Source: Lutibacter sp.
GTDB taxonomy: Bacteria; Bacteroidota; Bacteroidia; Flavobacteriales; Flavobacteriaceae
Assembly: GCA_028696945.1 (NCBI GenBank)
Contig: JAQVGD010000009.1
Location: 1 to 35,439, forward strand
Length of the DNA: 35,439 nt
Direction: 5' to 3'
This document shows, piece after piece, positions 15,494 through 24,666 of the stretch; positions within the stretch are counted from its first letter, which is position 1; every line of letters starts with the position of its first letter. A program made the translations under genes and the position numbers. A model generated the notes under the pieces. It was given only the letters and a program-made list of their open reading frames with translations. It did not search any database and had not been told where the DNA came from.

Positions 15494-16753
15494 TTAATCA
15501 ACTTTAAAATTTAAGGCTTTTACATATCCTTTGTTGGAGTAATTATTTTTATAAAGGCTATTTTTTAAATAAGCATTCAGTGCTATTTGAATTTTAATAA
15601 TATCTGGGCGATTTTCTCTCATTTTAGCATAAGTAGAACGATCGCTATCGGCATATTTAGTAACCAAATGATAATCTTTCGGCTCATTAAAATTCATAAT
15701 TCCTTTGGTGTTATTCATTTTTTTATAGGGCCAAAAAGCCCAACCAATCTCATATTTATCTAGCAAAATTCTAAAATCTTTTACCCATTCATCCGTATTT
15801 TCACCTGTTTCGCCAATATAGATTGGAACTTGATGTTTGTCTCTAAAATCGAGATATTCTTGTATCGCTTCCTGATTTACTTCAAACCAATATTTATGAA
15901 ATTCGTACACCACATTATCATCTGTAATTTCTTCAAAAACATCAAAATTTCCGCTCCAATTGGAGCCATTCAGAAAAATAGTGTGTTCTTTATCCACTGC
16001 ACGGATTTCGGTAATAATACGTTTATATAGTAAAAATAGTTGATGGTTTAAATAGGGAAGTTCATCATTAAAATAATGAGCAATAGGTTCATTTACAATA
16101 TCATAACCAATAATTACGGGATCGTTTTTATATTTTTTGGCGATTTCAACCCAAATTTCCGTCATTAAATCTTGGGAAGATTCACTTTTAAAAAGATATG
16201 GATATCCATAACTGTCGTCTATATTGTCACCGGTTTGTCCGCCTGGGGCAGCATGCATATCCAATAAAACATACATATTTTCTTGTCTGCACCAATCAAT
16301 TAATCGGTCAAAATACTTAAAACCGACATTTCTTTCTCCCATATACAAATCGTCCGTAAACATTTTATAATGAAATGGCAATCGGATATGATTACAGCCA
16401 ATACTCTTTAAATATTTAATGTCATCGTGGGTAATGTAATTATTCAAATACCCATTCCAAAACACCTGTAAACTGTCTGGACCGACCAATTCATAAAGCA
16501 TTTCATCAATTTTTCGAGGGGAATTTACCTGATTCATTTTGAACATATAGCCTTCAGGAACCAACCAGTTACCCAAATTTGTTCCTTTTAAAATTAAAGA
16601 ATTGCCATTTGCGTCAACCAATTGTGTTCCTTTTGTTTTTATAAAACTTAATGTATTGGCAGTTATTTTTTTTGAATTATTTTCAGCGACTTTACACGAA
16701 CTGACTGTTGAAATAAGTGCTATTGCGATTAATATATTTAGATATTTTTTCAT
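15494..16753 (-). CDS. GH5-family glycoside hydrolase lipoprotein
   Basis: 419 residues. Lipobox TVSSC with Cys20 predicts a lipid anchor. A clan GH-A TIM barrel follows: substrate-entry LKGTNLGNWLVPEGY (about 55-69), SIGCNHIRLPFHY (117-129), the strand YVLLDMHAAPGGQ, the acid/base Glu222 in DIVNEP, EFHKYW (284-289) and the nucleophile Glu315 in IYIGETGE. The GNWLVPEGY start and HAAPGGQ resemble exo-beta-1,3-glucanase or beta-1,6-glucanase branches of GH5, fitting a laminarin-type substrate; the exact subfamily is uncertain. It is 41 bases downstream of the phosphorylase gene in the same operon. Confidence 0.88.
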   Translation of the reverse strand: MKKYLNILIAIALISTVSSCKVAENNSKKITANTLSFIKTKGTQLVDANGNSLILKGTNLGNWLVPEGYMFKMNQVNSPRKIDEMLYELVGPDSLQVFWNGYLNNYITHDDIKYLKSIGCNHIRLPFHYKMFTDDLYMGERNVGFKYFDRLIDWCRQENMYVLLDMHAAPGGQTGDNIDDSYGYPYLFKSESSQDLMTEIWVEIAKKYKNDPVIIGYDIVNEPIAHYFNDELPYLNHQLFLLYKRIITEIRAVDKEHTIFLNGSNWSGNFDVFEEITDDNVVYEFHKYWFEVNQEAIQEYLDFRDKHQVPIYIGETGENTDEWVKDFRILLDKYEIGWAFWPYKKMNNTKGIMNFNEPKDYHLVTKYADSDRSTYAKMRENRPDIIKIQIALNAYLKNSLYKNNYSNKGYVKALNFKVD

Positions 16754-16794
16754 TATGATTTGAGTTTTTCCAATATTTTAGTTTTTTTTGAGTT

Positions 16795-18825
16795 TCAGGT
16801 TAAAAAAAAATTTTCATTATACGAAACCAGAATTTTAGATACTTCGCCAGTTCTTCCAAAAATTTGATTGCTTATTTCTGAAGTTAACTTCAATCCATCA
16901 ATTGAAATTGATTTATCTTCTGAATAAATAACCTGAATTATATCCTTTTCAGCCAATTTATAAATAACTGGAACTTGACAATAAGTGAAAAACAGCGAAT
17001 TTTTTTCCAGCACCAATTCTTTTTTCTGATGGTTCACATCGGCATAATTGATTGTTTTCCTTTCTTCAAGAAATTCTTCTTTTTTCAACAATTTAGGTTG
17101 AAATTTTAACAATCCATTTTTTACGGAAACACCCAATTCTCCCATTCTTGCCAAAATATCTTCTTTTACTTGCCCTGTCATACCGGGCTGTTGCGCTCCT
17201 TTTCCCGCTGGAGTATGGGAATATGGATCTGTTGGAAATGCACCGTATAATTCAGGCGATTTATGAACGCCAATGCCTTCCGTTATTTCATAATAATGAT
17301 TTTTTAATTCAGTAATAATTACATTTTCAGCACCCGATTCAATCGCATCTATGCAACATTCTTGCACCGCCAACGCCAATTTAGAAACCATATGCCAATA
17401 AATAGAGCCAAGTCCTTCATAACCGAAAAAAGTGCCTGAACGCCCAGTAAAAGATTTGTGGTTGAAAATATTTTCAAAGGTAGTTAACAGCAATTCCCGA
17501 TCTTTTTCAATGAGTTTTTGGTAAGTTTTTGGCAATGATTCTAACGCACTTTTAAGACTGTTTGCGTTATTAAAATTTCCGTTGAAATGAACATTTTCCA
17601 AAACATCTTTTTCAATAATTTGTGAGTTTCCGTTTTTCAATAATTGTTTTGCCAAATCCGATTTTTCAATAGATGATAACGGAATATTATTTTTATCAAC
17701 AAATCTTTTAAGTTGCTTGTTCGGATACAAAATATAGCTATTTTGATCTGCTCGGTACAAGGCACTTTTTCTTAAACTGTTCAATAAAGTCAAAGAATTT
17801 AATGGCGAAAGATGTCCGGAACTTAAAACAGCAACTTGTCCTTCCAGCATTTCAGGCAAGTGGGAAATGGAGATTTCTTGTTCATTTTCAATGGTTATTA
17901 AATTGTAGGCATGGTATAAATTATCAGCGCGTTTGTTGGCGTTTATGGTGTGGTCTATAAATTTTTTAGTTAATCCAAAAAACTGGGATAACTCACTATT
18001 GCTTATGGCAGATTTATTGCTTGAAAATCCTTTTTCGTAAATTACAGTTCTGTATTGACTTCCCGCCAATCCAAGTCCGTCCAACATCTTTTTACGCGCT
18101 GTATCTGAAATTTTCCCTAATAAAATATGCTTATTTTTCTCAAATATTACAACAATCTCCTTGAAAAATCCCGTCAATTCTTCTGAAATAAAAATATTTT
18201 CTATGGAAGCATTTTCAACAATTTCTTCAAAGAAAATTAAAAATCGTCTTAAATAATAAAGCGTAACCATAGAAACGCCGTTGCCTACCAAGGCGTTGTT
18301 GGCGTCGTTCCATTCGGGTCTTTGCGTGTTGAGCCAAATACCGGCTTCTGGAATAAAATTGGACAGTTTTGCCAACACCGTTGCCAACAGTTTTTCAATT
18401 AAATTGACTTTATAAATTTCTTGAGTTTGGGATAGGAGCAAAGCGCCGTCAGCACCCAGCATTGTTTTTTGCAGATTTATTTTTTGAGCTAATTTTTGGT
18501 CAAAATAAATGGTATTTTTTGGATTTTTCAGGATTTCCACATAGCTTTTAATTTTATACGGGACATTGGCATACACAAACAATTCCTGATTAAAATATTG
18601 GGACAATTTGTTGGGATAATAATTTTCTGCAAATTCCAAAAATTTCAACAAATAGATAATTTGATGGTCGCCCCAATAGCCAATAAACGACCAAGGATTA
18701 TCTGGCTCAATCACTTCCCAATCGAAACCATCTTTTGTAATTCGATATGGATTATATCCTTCAAAAGTCGTTGCATTTAAAAACTTAAAAATCATATTTT
18801 CAATAAACTCAGGATAAGAATGCAC
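16795..18825 (-). CDS. C-terminal open frame of the interrupted phosphorylase
   Basis: 676 residues if started at the GTG at 18825, but the homologous sequence continues 14 codons further upstream to the internal TAA, so this start is an artefact of the break. This part holds the helical catalytic barrel, including YWGDHQIIYL, where the general-acid Asp is expected by analogy with GH94, and the C-terminal beta domain. Alone it would lack the N-terminal sandwich and is unlikely to be active. Confidence 0.6.
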   Translation of the reverse strand: MHSYPEFIENMIFKFLNATTFEGYNPYRITKDGFDWEVIEPDNPWSFIGYWGDHQIIYLLKFLEFAENYYPNKLSQYFNQELFVYANVPYKIKSYVEILKNPKNTIYFDQKLAQKINLQKTMLGADGALLLSQTQEIYKVNLIEKLLATVLAKLSNFIPEAGIWLNTQRPEWNDANNALVGNGVSMVTLYYLRRFLIFFEEIVENASIENIFISEELTGFFKEIVVIFEKNKHILLGKISDTARKKMLDGLGLAGSQYRTVIYEKGFSSNKSAISNSELSQFFGLTKKFIDHTINANKRADNLYHAYNLITIENEQEISISHLPEMLEGQVAVLSSGHLSPLNSLTLLNSLRKSALYRADQNSYILYPNKQLKRFVDKNNIPLSSIEKSDLAKQLLKNGNSQIIEKDVLENVHFNGNFNNANSLKSALESLPKTYQKLIEKDRELLLTTFENIFNHKSFTGRSGTFFGYEGLGSIYWHMVSKLALAVQECCIDAIESGAENVIITELKNHYYEITEGIGVHKSPELYGAFPTDPYSHTPAGKGAQQPGMTGQVKEDILARMGELGVSVKNGLLKFQPKLLKKEEFLEERKTINYADVNHQKKELVLEKNSLFFTYCQVPVIYKLAEKDIIQVIYSEDKSISIDGLKLTSEISNQIFGRTGEVSKILVSYNENFFLT

Positions 18826-18867
18826 TAGTGCTTCCCAATTCTGAAAAATATCTCGCCAGTTTCCCTC

Positions 18868-18870
18868 TTA
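18868..18870 (-). other. In-frame TAA inside the phosphorylase
   Basis: Minus-strand codons read ATT TTG GAT TAA GAG GGA AAC TGG. One base change (TAA from TAT or TAC, Tyr) would explain it, since a Tyr-like residue before EGNWRD is what I expect from related proteins. Confidence 0.85.
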
Positions 18871-20268
18871 ATCCAAAATTTTTGAACCGTCTATTTCATT
18901 GGTTGTGTTAATCGAAAATTTATTCCAGGGCCTGCTGGGATCGCCGTGTCTTCTGCTGAATTTCAACGGCATATATTCAAAACAAAGGCGTTTAAAATTT
19001 AAATCTTTATTTTGTTGTGCTATTTCCTTTAGTTTTTTTAATGAGAAAGTGTTAGGTAATTTCCCCATTTCGATTTCATTATTTTTGAAGGCAATTTTAT
19101 TCCCTTTTTCAATATATTTCGAAAAATCGTTCTTATCTATATTGTAATTTTCATCAAAAATACCGCCGCGCATGATATTAAAAAGCGTGTTTGCATAATG
19201 CCTTGAAGTGCGAAGTTTATCGTTGGTTACCTGCAATCCGTCGGAATTTCCCGTTAACTGAATCAGATTTTTAGTTCCCAATTCAATATCTGCTAAAACT
19301 TCTTGTTGTAAGTTTTTTATTGATTTTAATTTTTCTGATATATTTACAATTGCAGCAGGTCCTTGGTTCACATTGGCTACCAGCATCCAGTTTTTAGATT
19401 CTTTACTTTTGAGTTTAAATTCTGAAAATGTAAAATAGGCGCCTTTTTCGGCCCTAATGTCAATTTCTTGTTCAATTGGCAGGCCATTCCTGAAATTATT
19501 AAGTTGTAATGAAGACAATAAATATTTCGGATTTCTTAGGCCAATTGACCAAGTTATGGTTGCTTTTAAAGCTTCACTAGGTTCCGCTTTGTCAATAATA
19601 ATGGCACTTAAAGCATAAATTCCCAATCCGATTTCTGCTTCAAGCTCGTTTTTTTTGTAGGCGTCAACCAAATTGCTTTTGCTGTTTTGAAGTTCTGCTG
19701 AAAGTCCGTAAGGCAGTATATTTTGAATGCCATCCAATACGGTTACTGATTTATTTTTGGAAGAATTATTACTTAATGTGGCTTTTTTTACAAATCCAAA
19801 AAGATTGCTGGAATTCCATTCATATCGAAAAGTTAATTCAAGATCATTATTTATTTCTTCAAAAATGATTTTATTTCCAAAGCTATTTTTATATAAATTT
19901 CTTTGAATTTCATACAGTCCTTGATAACTATCTGAAAAAGGTTCCCAAAGAAGGATTTTCTTTTTTTTATGAATTTGAATTATGGTTTTACTTCCTGTAA
20001 TAGTTGCAGATTCTGTTATTTTATCATCTGTATAATAGGGAAAAAGTGCGGAATCGCAATCTTTTCTTCCAGCTGTTAACCCTCCATTACTCGAAATAAA
20101 CATCCAGTGATTTGAGTCACTTACCATGCTCATAAAGAAAGGCCTTAAACCATCAGAATTAGAAATCTTGTAGAAATTTTCATTTCCTATAATAATTTCA
20201 TCCCCTGCAACAATTCTGGTCTTGAAATTAGCTTCTGATTTTCCAATAAATATTGGTTTGTGAGACAT
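18868..20268 (-). CDS. N-terminal open frame of the interrupted phosphorylase
   Basis: 466 residues from an ATG 24 bases after the clan GH-A gene's stop codon. It covers the beta-sandwich domain and linker and ends at the TAA just before the conserved WRDIFQNWEAL stretch. As a separate product it would lack the whole catalytic barrel. Confidence 0.6.
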   Translation of the reverse strand: MSHKPIFIGKSEANFKTRIVAGDEIIIGNENFYKISNSDGLRPFFMSMVSDSNHWMFISSNGGLTAGRKDCDSALFPYYTDDKITESATITGSKTIIQIHKKKKILLWEPFSDSYQGLYEIQRNLYKNSFGNKIIFEEINNDLELTFRYEWNSSNLFGFVKKATLSNNSSKNKSVTVLDGIQNILPYGLSAELQNSKSNLVDAYKKNELEAEIGLGIYALSAIIIDKAEPSEALKATITWSIGLRNPKYLLSSLQLNNFRNGLPIEQEIDIRAEKGAYFTFSEFKLKSKESKNWMLVANVNQGPAAIVNISEKLKSIKNLQQEVLADIELGTKNLIQLTGNSDGLQVTNDKLRTSRHYANTLFNIMRGGIFDENYNIDKNDFSKYIEKGNKIAFKNNEIEMGKLPNTFSLKKLKEIAQQNKDLNFKRLCFEYMPLKFSRRHGDPSRPWNKFSINTTNEIDGSKILD

Positions 20269-20292
20269 TATGAGCGCTCTATTTAGAAAATG

Positions 20293-21606
20293 TTAATTTA
20301 CTTTAAATGGAATATTTGCAGTTGCTGCATGTCCGTGGCCATCATCGGCATAAACAAATAAACGGTACATTCCGGCAGTTGGTGCTTTAAAGGTAAGTTC
20401 CCCGTCTTTTTGGTTAACTATTTCAAAATTAACACTTTTCGGACGCTCTTCATGGTCGCCACCATCTCCTAAATCAACGCTTTCAGGCAATATTTCCCAA
20501 GTATAATTGATGGGATCATTTTCAAAATCGGAAATTTTCAGGGATGCTGTATATAATTTTTCGGCTTCCATTACCACATTTTCATAAGCTGTTTTGCCAT
20601 CAATGGTATAAGAAACTATTTGAGGTGTTCTGTTTTCAGGCCATTTGCTATTCCAAACAAAATGCATCACATCCACAGATTCCGTTTCTTTGCCATCTTC
20701 CAAATAAATACCATACCAAGTAGGTGTTCTTTCCTGTTTATTTCCCCAAAGAAAAACATAAGAGCCAATACATTGCAATGAATCAGCTTCAATTCCGCCT
20801 TTGTATCTCTTTAAATAATTAGCGGCTTTAAGGGTGCTGTTTTCTTCTATCGGCGCACCCCAAGCTGTTTTTGGAACTTCCCAATGCCCGGTAGCACCCC
20901 ATTCGGTTACTATGTACGGACCTTCCCATCCATATTCCCTGATTAATTTCGGTAAATTTGGAAGATCGCCATACATTTGAACAGATAAAATATCTAAATC
21001 GGAGCATTTTTCTTTGATTAATGCAATTTCCTTTTTGGAAATACCCGCCAACATGGTTGTGGTTAAATGATTTGGATCAACTTCATGAATCATTTTCGAA
21101 ATGTCATTCACGGCATCCCAAACTTTCGGATTTTCATAACGCAAATTCAATTCATTTCCAATTCCCCAAATCATTAAAGCAGGATGGTCTTTTAAGTCCA
21201 AAACTTTAGTTTTAATACGCTCCAATTGCTCTTTTACGGCGACAGTATCATTATAGTCAAATCCGTGGCGTTCTCTTTCTACTTCAATGCCCATAGTTAC
21301 CATCAACCCGTTTTTGTACGCCTCATCTAAAATTTCTTTGCCACTTTTTTGTCCGTTTTCGGTTCTCCAAGTTCTAAAAGAATTTCCGTTGTGTTTGGCA
21401 ACCGACGCAATATTGCCGAATTCCAATCCAGCCCCTTTAATGTAAAATGGTTTTCCGGCAACAAAAAGTTGGAATTTTCCATCGGTATTTGTTAAAGTTA
21501 CTTTTACCGGTTTCTCCAGCGGTAATTGAGTTGTTGTTATTTGTGGCGTTTTTACACATGAAAACAAGCAAAATAAACACACGATTATAATTGGGGTAAT
21601 TTTCAT
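20293..21606 (-). CDS. Clan GH-A glycoside hydrolase lipoprotein (GH2-TIM-like or GH158-like)
   Basis: 437 residues. Lipobox LFSC (Cys17) gives a lipid-anchored protein. A TIM barrel runs from about residue 40 to 340: LFVAGKPFYIKGAGLEFG, NSFRTWRTENG, LMIWGIGNEL with probable acid/base Glu152, and YIVTEWGATGHWE with probable nucleophile Glu235. The last ~90 residues (SYTIDGKTAYENVV to the end) look like an Ig-type or PKD-like beta domain. Barrel plus Ig-like tail recalls GH158 endo-beta-1,3-glucanases as well as GH2-type barrels; I cannot decide between them. It starts 7 bases after the MFS gene and is clearly in the operon. Confidence 0.8.
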   Translation of the reverse strand: MKITPIIIVCLFCLFSCVKTPQITTTQLPLEKPVKVTLTNTDGKFQLFVAGKPFYIKGAGLEFGNIASVAKHNGNSFRTWRTENGQKSGKEILDEAYKNGLMVTMGIEVERERHGFDYNDTVAVKEQLERIKTKVLDLKDHPALMIWGIGNELNLRYENPKVWDAVNDISKMIHEVDPNHLTTTMLAGISKKEIALIKEKCSDLDILSVQMYGDLPNLPKLIREYGWEGPYIVTEWGATGHWEVPKTAWGAPIEENSTLKAANYLKRYKGGIEADSLQCIGSYVFLWGNKQERTPTWYGIYLEDGKETESVDVMHFVWNSKWPENRTPQIVSYTIDGKTAYENVVMEAEKLYTASLKISDFENDPINYTWEILPESVDLGDGGDHEERPKSVNFEIVNQKDGELTFKAPTAGMYRLFVYADDGHGHAATANIPFKVN

Positions 21607-21613
21607 TTTATGG

Positions 21614-23128
21614 TTATGATCTAATTAATAATTCTTCAACTTCTTCCAAAGTTTTTCCCTTTGTTTCAATGACATATTTATAAACAAACAGCACGGATAA
21701 AACAGCCATGCCCGCATAAATTGCGAAAGTTACCGTTGGTCCTAAATTTGTGAGTTCCCAAGGGAATAATTGGGTTACGGCATAACTTACCAAGGAGTTG
21801 AAAAATCCAACGATGGAGATAGCGATTCCTTTTACGTTTCCAGGGAAAATTTCCGACAGCATCGTCCACATTACTGGTCCCAAAGAAATGGCAAATGCCG
21901 CCACATATAACAAAATGGCTATCAATACCAAATTGGCGTTGATGTTAATGAAATTTTTAGTTTCGTTTTGCTTAAATTCAAGTAATTGCGCCTCACTTAT
22001 CAACGGTGCAACACCAGCAAACAACTCACTTTGTGAAGAAAATGTCGATCCGTTTAATGGTGTTAAGGACGATTTCATGTCGGCATTTCCAATTTTTGCA
22101 ATGGTTGATTCATTAAAATTGTAGGTTGCGTTGTTAAAGGCTAAAGTTGCCATTGAAAGTGCAATTGCCATGGCTGAAGTTCCAATAATCAACAAAGGTT
22201 TTCTGCCCAATTTATCAATAAACCAAATAGCGACAAAAGTGAACACCAAATTGATAAGTCCAACAACAATTGCCTGTAAAAATGAAGCATCCGTACTTCC
22301 GCCGGCTTGTTCAAAAATGGTTGGCGCGTAATAAAAAATAGCATTAATTCCCGTTATTTGTTGGAAAAAGGCCAATCCGAAAGCGATAATGAGAATAACT
22401 GTCATTCTTTTGCTGAAGAAATCTGCATAGGTGCCTTTGGCTTCTTTTTTGTCGATTCCTCTCTGAATTTCTCCAATAGTGGTATCGGCAAATTCATCCC
22501 CACCAATTTTTATCAATATTTTTTTAGCTGTTACAACTTCATTTAAACGTTGAATTAACCATCTCGGACTTCTAGGCACCATAAAAAGCGCAAAAAAGTA
22601 GATGATTGCAGGAATTGCTTCCACGCCCAACATCCACCTCCAGCTTTCGCCTTCCAAATCTTTCAAAAAATAATTTGAAAAATACGCTACGGAAATTCCC
22701 AAAACAATGTTTAGTTGGTTTAAAGAAACCAAGCTTCCCCTTAATTTAGGCGGCGCAATTTCAGCAATATAAATTGGCGCAATTAAGATAGCACCACCGA
22801 TGCCGACACCTCCAATAATTCTGGCGATGACAAAAGAAAGATAATCGGTTGCTGTTGCAGACCATAATGCAGATACCGTAAAAAGCATGGCGGTTACAAT
22901 CAATATTTTTTTTCTTCCGAATTTATCGCTTAAAGGACCAGCGGAAATGTTTCCAGCCATCGCACCGAAAATTACGCAACCCACGGAGAATCCAAGTTCC
23001 CAATCGGACATTTTAAAATAAGTTCGAATTCCGTTTACGGCACCTGAAATTACCGCACTGTCGAAACCCAAAAGGAAGCCGCCCATAGCAACAATGAGGC
23101 TGATGGAAATGGCATAAGATTTTTTCAT
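21614..23128 (-). CDS. MFS sugar porter (sugar:H+ symporter-like)
   Basis: 504 residues, 12 membrane segments. Sugar-porter signatures are present: GPLSDKFGRKK after helix 2, RIIGGVGIGGAILIAPIYIAEIAPPKLRG, VPRSPRWLI after helix 6, FFQQITGINAIFYYAP in helix 7, DKLGRKPLL after helix 8 and a C-terminal VIETKGKTLEEV in place of PETKG. It should move a mono- or small oligosaccharide from periplasm to cytoplasm, feeding the phosphorylase encoded downstream. An unusual hydrophilic insert of about 64 residues (331-394) lies between helices 9 and 10 on the periplasmic side. It sits between GH30 and the clan GH-A gene. Confidence 0.93.
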   Translation of the reverse strand: MKKSYAISISLIVAMGGFLLGFDSAVISGAVNGIRTYFKMSDWELGFSVGCVIFGAMAGNISAGPLSDKFGRKKILIVTAMLFTVSALWSATATDYLSFVIARIIGGVGIGGAILIAPIYIAEIAPPKLRGSLVSLNQLNIVLGISVAYFSNYFLKDLEGESWRWMLGVEAIPAIIYFFALFMVPRSPRWLIQRLNEVVTAKKILIKIGGDEFADTTIGEIQRGIDKKEAKGTYADFFSKRMTVILIIAFGLAFFQQITGINAIFYYAPTIFEQAGGSTDASFLQAIVVGLINLVFTFVAIWFIDKLGRKPLLIIGTSAMAIALSMATLAFNNATYNFNESTIAKIGNADMKSSLTPLNGSTFSSQSELFAGVAPLISEAQLLEFKQNETKNFININANLVLIAILLYVAAFAISLGPVMWTMLSEIFPGNVKGIAISIVGFFNSLVSYAVTQLFPWELTNLGPTVTFAIYAGMAVLSVLFVYKYVIETKGKTLEEVEELLIRS

Positions 23129-23196
23129 TCTATATTTATTGGTTGGTTATTGATTGTTCTTTTCGACTTCGCTTCGGGTAAGGTTATTGGGTTAAA

Positions 23197-24666
23197 CTAT
23201 AATACAATTGTTTGAATTGAATGGGCTGGAGCATGTAATTCCGCTATTCTTAAATTCATCGTTACACTATAGGATATTGCTGCATCGCCATGGTTCATTA
23301 CCACCACAACAATGCCTCCGTCTTCATTTATAAATGCAGTGGTTATTAAATTGTTAGCACTTGATACGCTTGAAATTCTTTTTGCGCCCGGACGTATAAA
23401 TTTTGAAAAATGCCCAATATAGTAATAGGAATTTGTGAACAGAAGTTCATTTGTTTTTGTGTCTCCATGAACAGGGGAGAAGCACAGGTTCCCAACGTGA
23501 TTTGGTCCTCCGGTTTCATCCAACAAAATATTCCAGTCTGTCCAGGCAACCGTTCCGTTATTAAAATCGTTAATCATCGATTTTCCATAACGTTCTGCCA
23601 ATTTCGGATCTTCCGAGACAATTCGCGTTAAGTCATATTTTTCGTTGGTGCCTTCTGTAAAAATCAAATTTTTGTCAGGAAACGCCTCATTTACGGCTTT
23701 TACGTTATTAAACATAGGAATACCGTCTTTCCAGTCTTCATACCAATGAAAACCAATTCCCCAAACGTATTTTGAAGCTTCAGGATCATTTAAAATCACG
23801 CTGGCTCTTTGAAACATTAAATCGCGGTTATGATCCCAAACAATTATTTTTTTATCGCCCAAACCTTCTTTTTCCAAGGTTGGTCCTAAATAATTTTTTA
23901 AAAAATCGCGTTCCTCTTCCGCAGAATAAATACAAGATTCCCAAGTTTGGGTGGCCATAGGTTCATTTTGAACGGTTAATCCCCAAATTGGAATTCCTTC
24001 TTTTTCGTAGGCTTTTATAAATTTTGCATAATAATTTGCCCAAGGCTGATAGAATTCTGGTTTTAATTTTCCGCCCTGCAACATATTGTTGTTCGTTTTC
24101 ATAAAAGCAGGAGGACTCCACGGACTTGCATACATCATTAATTTTCCTCCGGCAGCGGCAATTGCCAGTTTTGTAAATGGCAATCTAAATTGCTTGTCGT
24201 GATCAATGTTGAAAGTCTTTAACTCGGAATCTCCTTCTTCAATATAAGTGTAACTTTCGCTTGAAAAATCGCAGCTGTTAATGATGGTTCTTCCCAACGT
24301 ATAGCCAATCCCTTTATCAACGCTATAATAAGCTTCCATAAACAGGTCTTGATTTTCTTTTGAAAGTTTGTAAAAGGTTTCTGCGGAAGCATCGGTTAAC
24401 GCTGCGCCAATCCCCAAAAAGGTTTGAAATTGCTTGCTTGGATCGACCGAAATAGCAGATTCTGTTTCCAAAGGCTGTTTAAAATCATTAAATTTTAAAG
24501 TATCTGTAAGTGTTAACTTTAAATCCGTATTATGTGCAGAAGTATAAACTATTGCAGTTTTATTTTCTGCCATTATTGGTTTCTCAGCCTTAATAATGGT
24601 TTTTTCTTTTGGGGTACATCCAGTAAATGCAATAATCAGAAGAAGGATTGTTGATATTTTTTTCAT
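23197..24666 (-). CDS. GH30-family glycoside hydrolase lipoprotein
   Basis: 489 residues. Lipobox AFTGC gives Cys17 as the lipid-anchored residue. The barrel has QTFLGIGAALTDASAETFYKL (80-100), the catalytic acid/base Glu235 in WGLTVQNEP and the nucleophile Glu338 in LIFTEGTNE, with IGFHWYEDW between them and a beta-sandwich C-terminal part (HFSKFIRPGAKRI to the end), as usual for GH30. Bacteroidota GH30 enzymes in laminarin loci act as endo- or exo-beta-1,6-glucanases, trimming branches, although beta-glucosidase-type members exist. Its start overlaps the EEP gene stop by 4 bases (ATGA). Confidence 0.92.
   Translation of the reverse strand: MKKISTILLLIIAFTGCTPKEKTIIKAEKPIMAENKTAIVYTSAHNTDLKLTLTDTLKFNDFKQPLETESAISVDPSKQFQTFLGIGAALTDASAETFYKLSKENQDLFMEAYYSVDKGIGYTLGRTIINSCDFSSESYTYIEEGDSELKTFNIDHDKQFRLPFTKLAIAAAGGKLMMYASPWSPPAFMKTNNNMLQGGKLKPEFYQPWANYYAKFIKAYEKEGIPIWGLTVQNEPMATQTWESCIYSAEEERDFLKNYLGPTLEKEGLGDKKIIVWDHNRDLMFQRASVILNDPEASKYVWGIGFHWYEDWKDGIPMFNNVKAVNEAFPDKNLIFTEGTNEKYDLTRIVSEDPKLAERYGKSMINDFNNGTVAWTDWNILLDETGGPNHVGNLCFSPVHGDTKTNELLFTNSYYYIGHFSKFIRPGAKRISSVSSANNLITTAFINEDGGIVVVVMNHGDAAISYSVTMNLRIAELHAPAHSIQTIVL

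Larger units (their letters stand above)
16795..20268 (-). pseudogene. GH149/GH94-like beta-glucan phosphorylase interrupted by one in-frame stop
   Basis: Read as one gene this is 1157 codon positions with a single internal TAA at codon 467. No frameshift is needed: the two halves are in the same frame and the 14 codons after the TAA (EGNWRDIFQNWEAL) are highly phosphorylase-like. The N-terminal part (MSHKPIFIGKSE..., NHWMFISSNGGLTAGR, LFPYYTDDKI) looks like the beta-sandwich of GH94-related phosphorylases. The second part has FEGYNPYRITKDGFDWE, SFIGYWGDHQIIYLLKF and PGMTGQVKEDILARMGELGV of the helical barrel. There is no signal peptide, so it is cytoplasmic, where it would split beta-1,3-oligoglucans with phosphate to glucose 1-phosphate. 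GH149 is my best family guess from length and PUL context. A true mutation, readthrough or an assembly error are all possible. Confidence 0.7.

Noticed and set aside
15317-15514. Plus-strand frame of 65 codons between SGNH and GH5
   Set aside because: It overlaps the antisense of the possible small secreted remnant and the GH5 3' end, and shows no family features.
18823-18825. GTG at 18825 as a genuine start of a separate gene
   Set aside because: Conserved protein sequence continues in the same frame for 14 codons upstream to the TAA, so the split is an interruption, not two genes.
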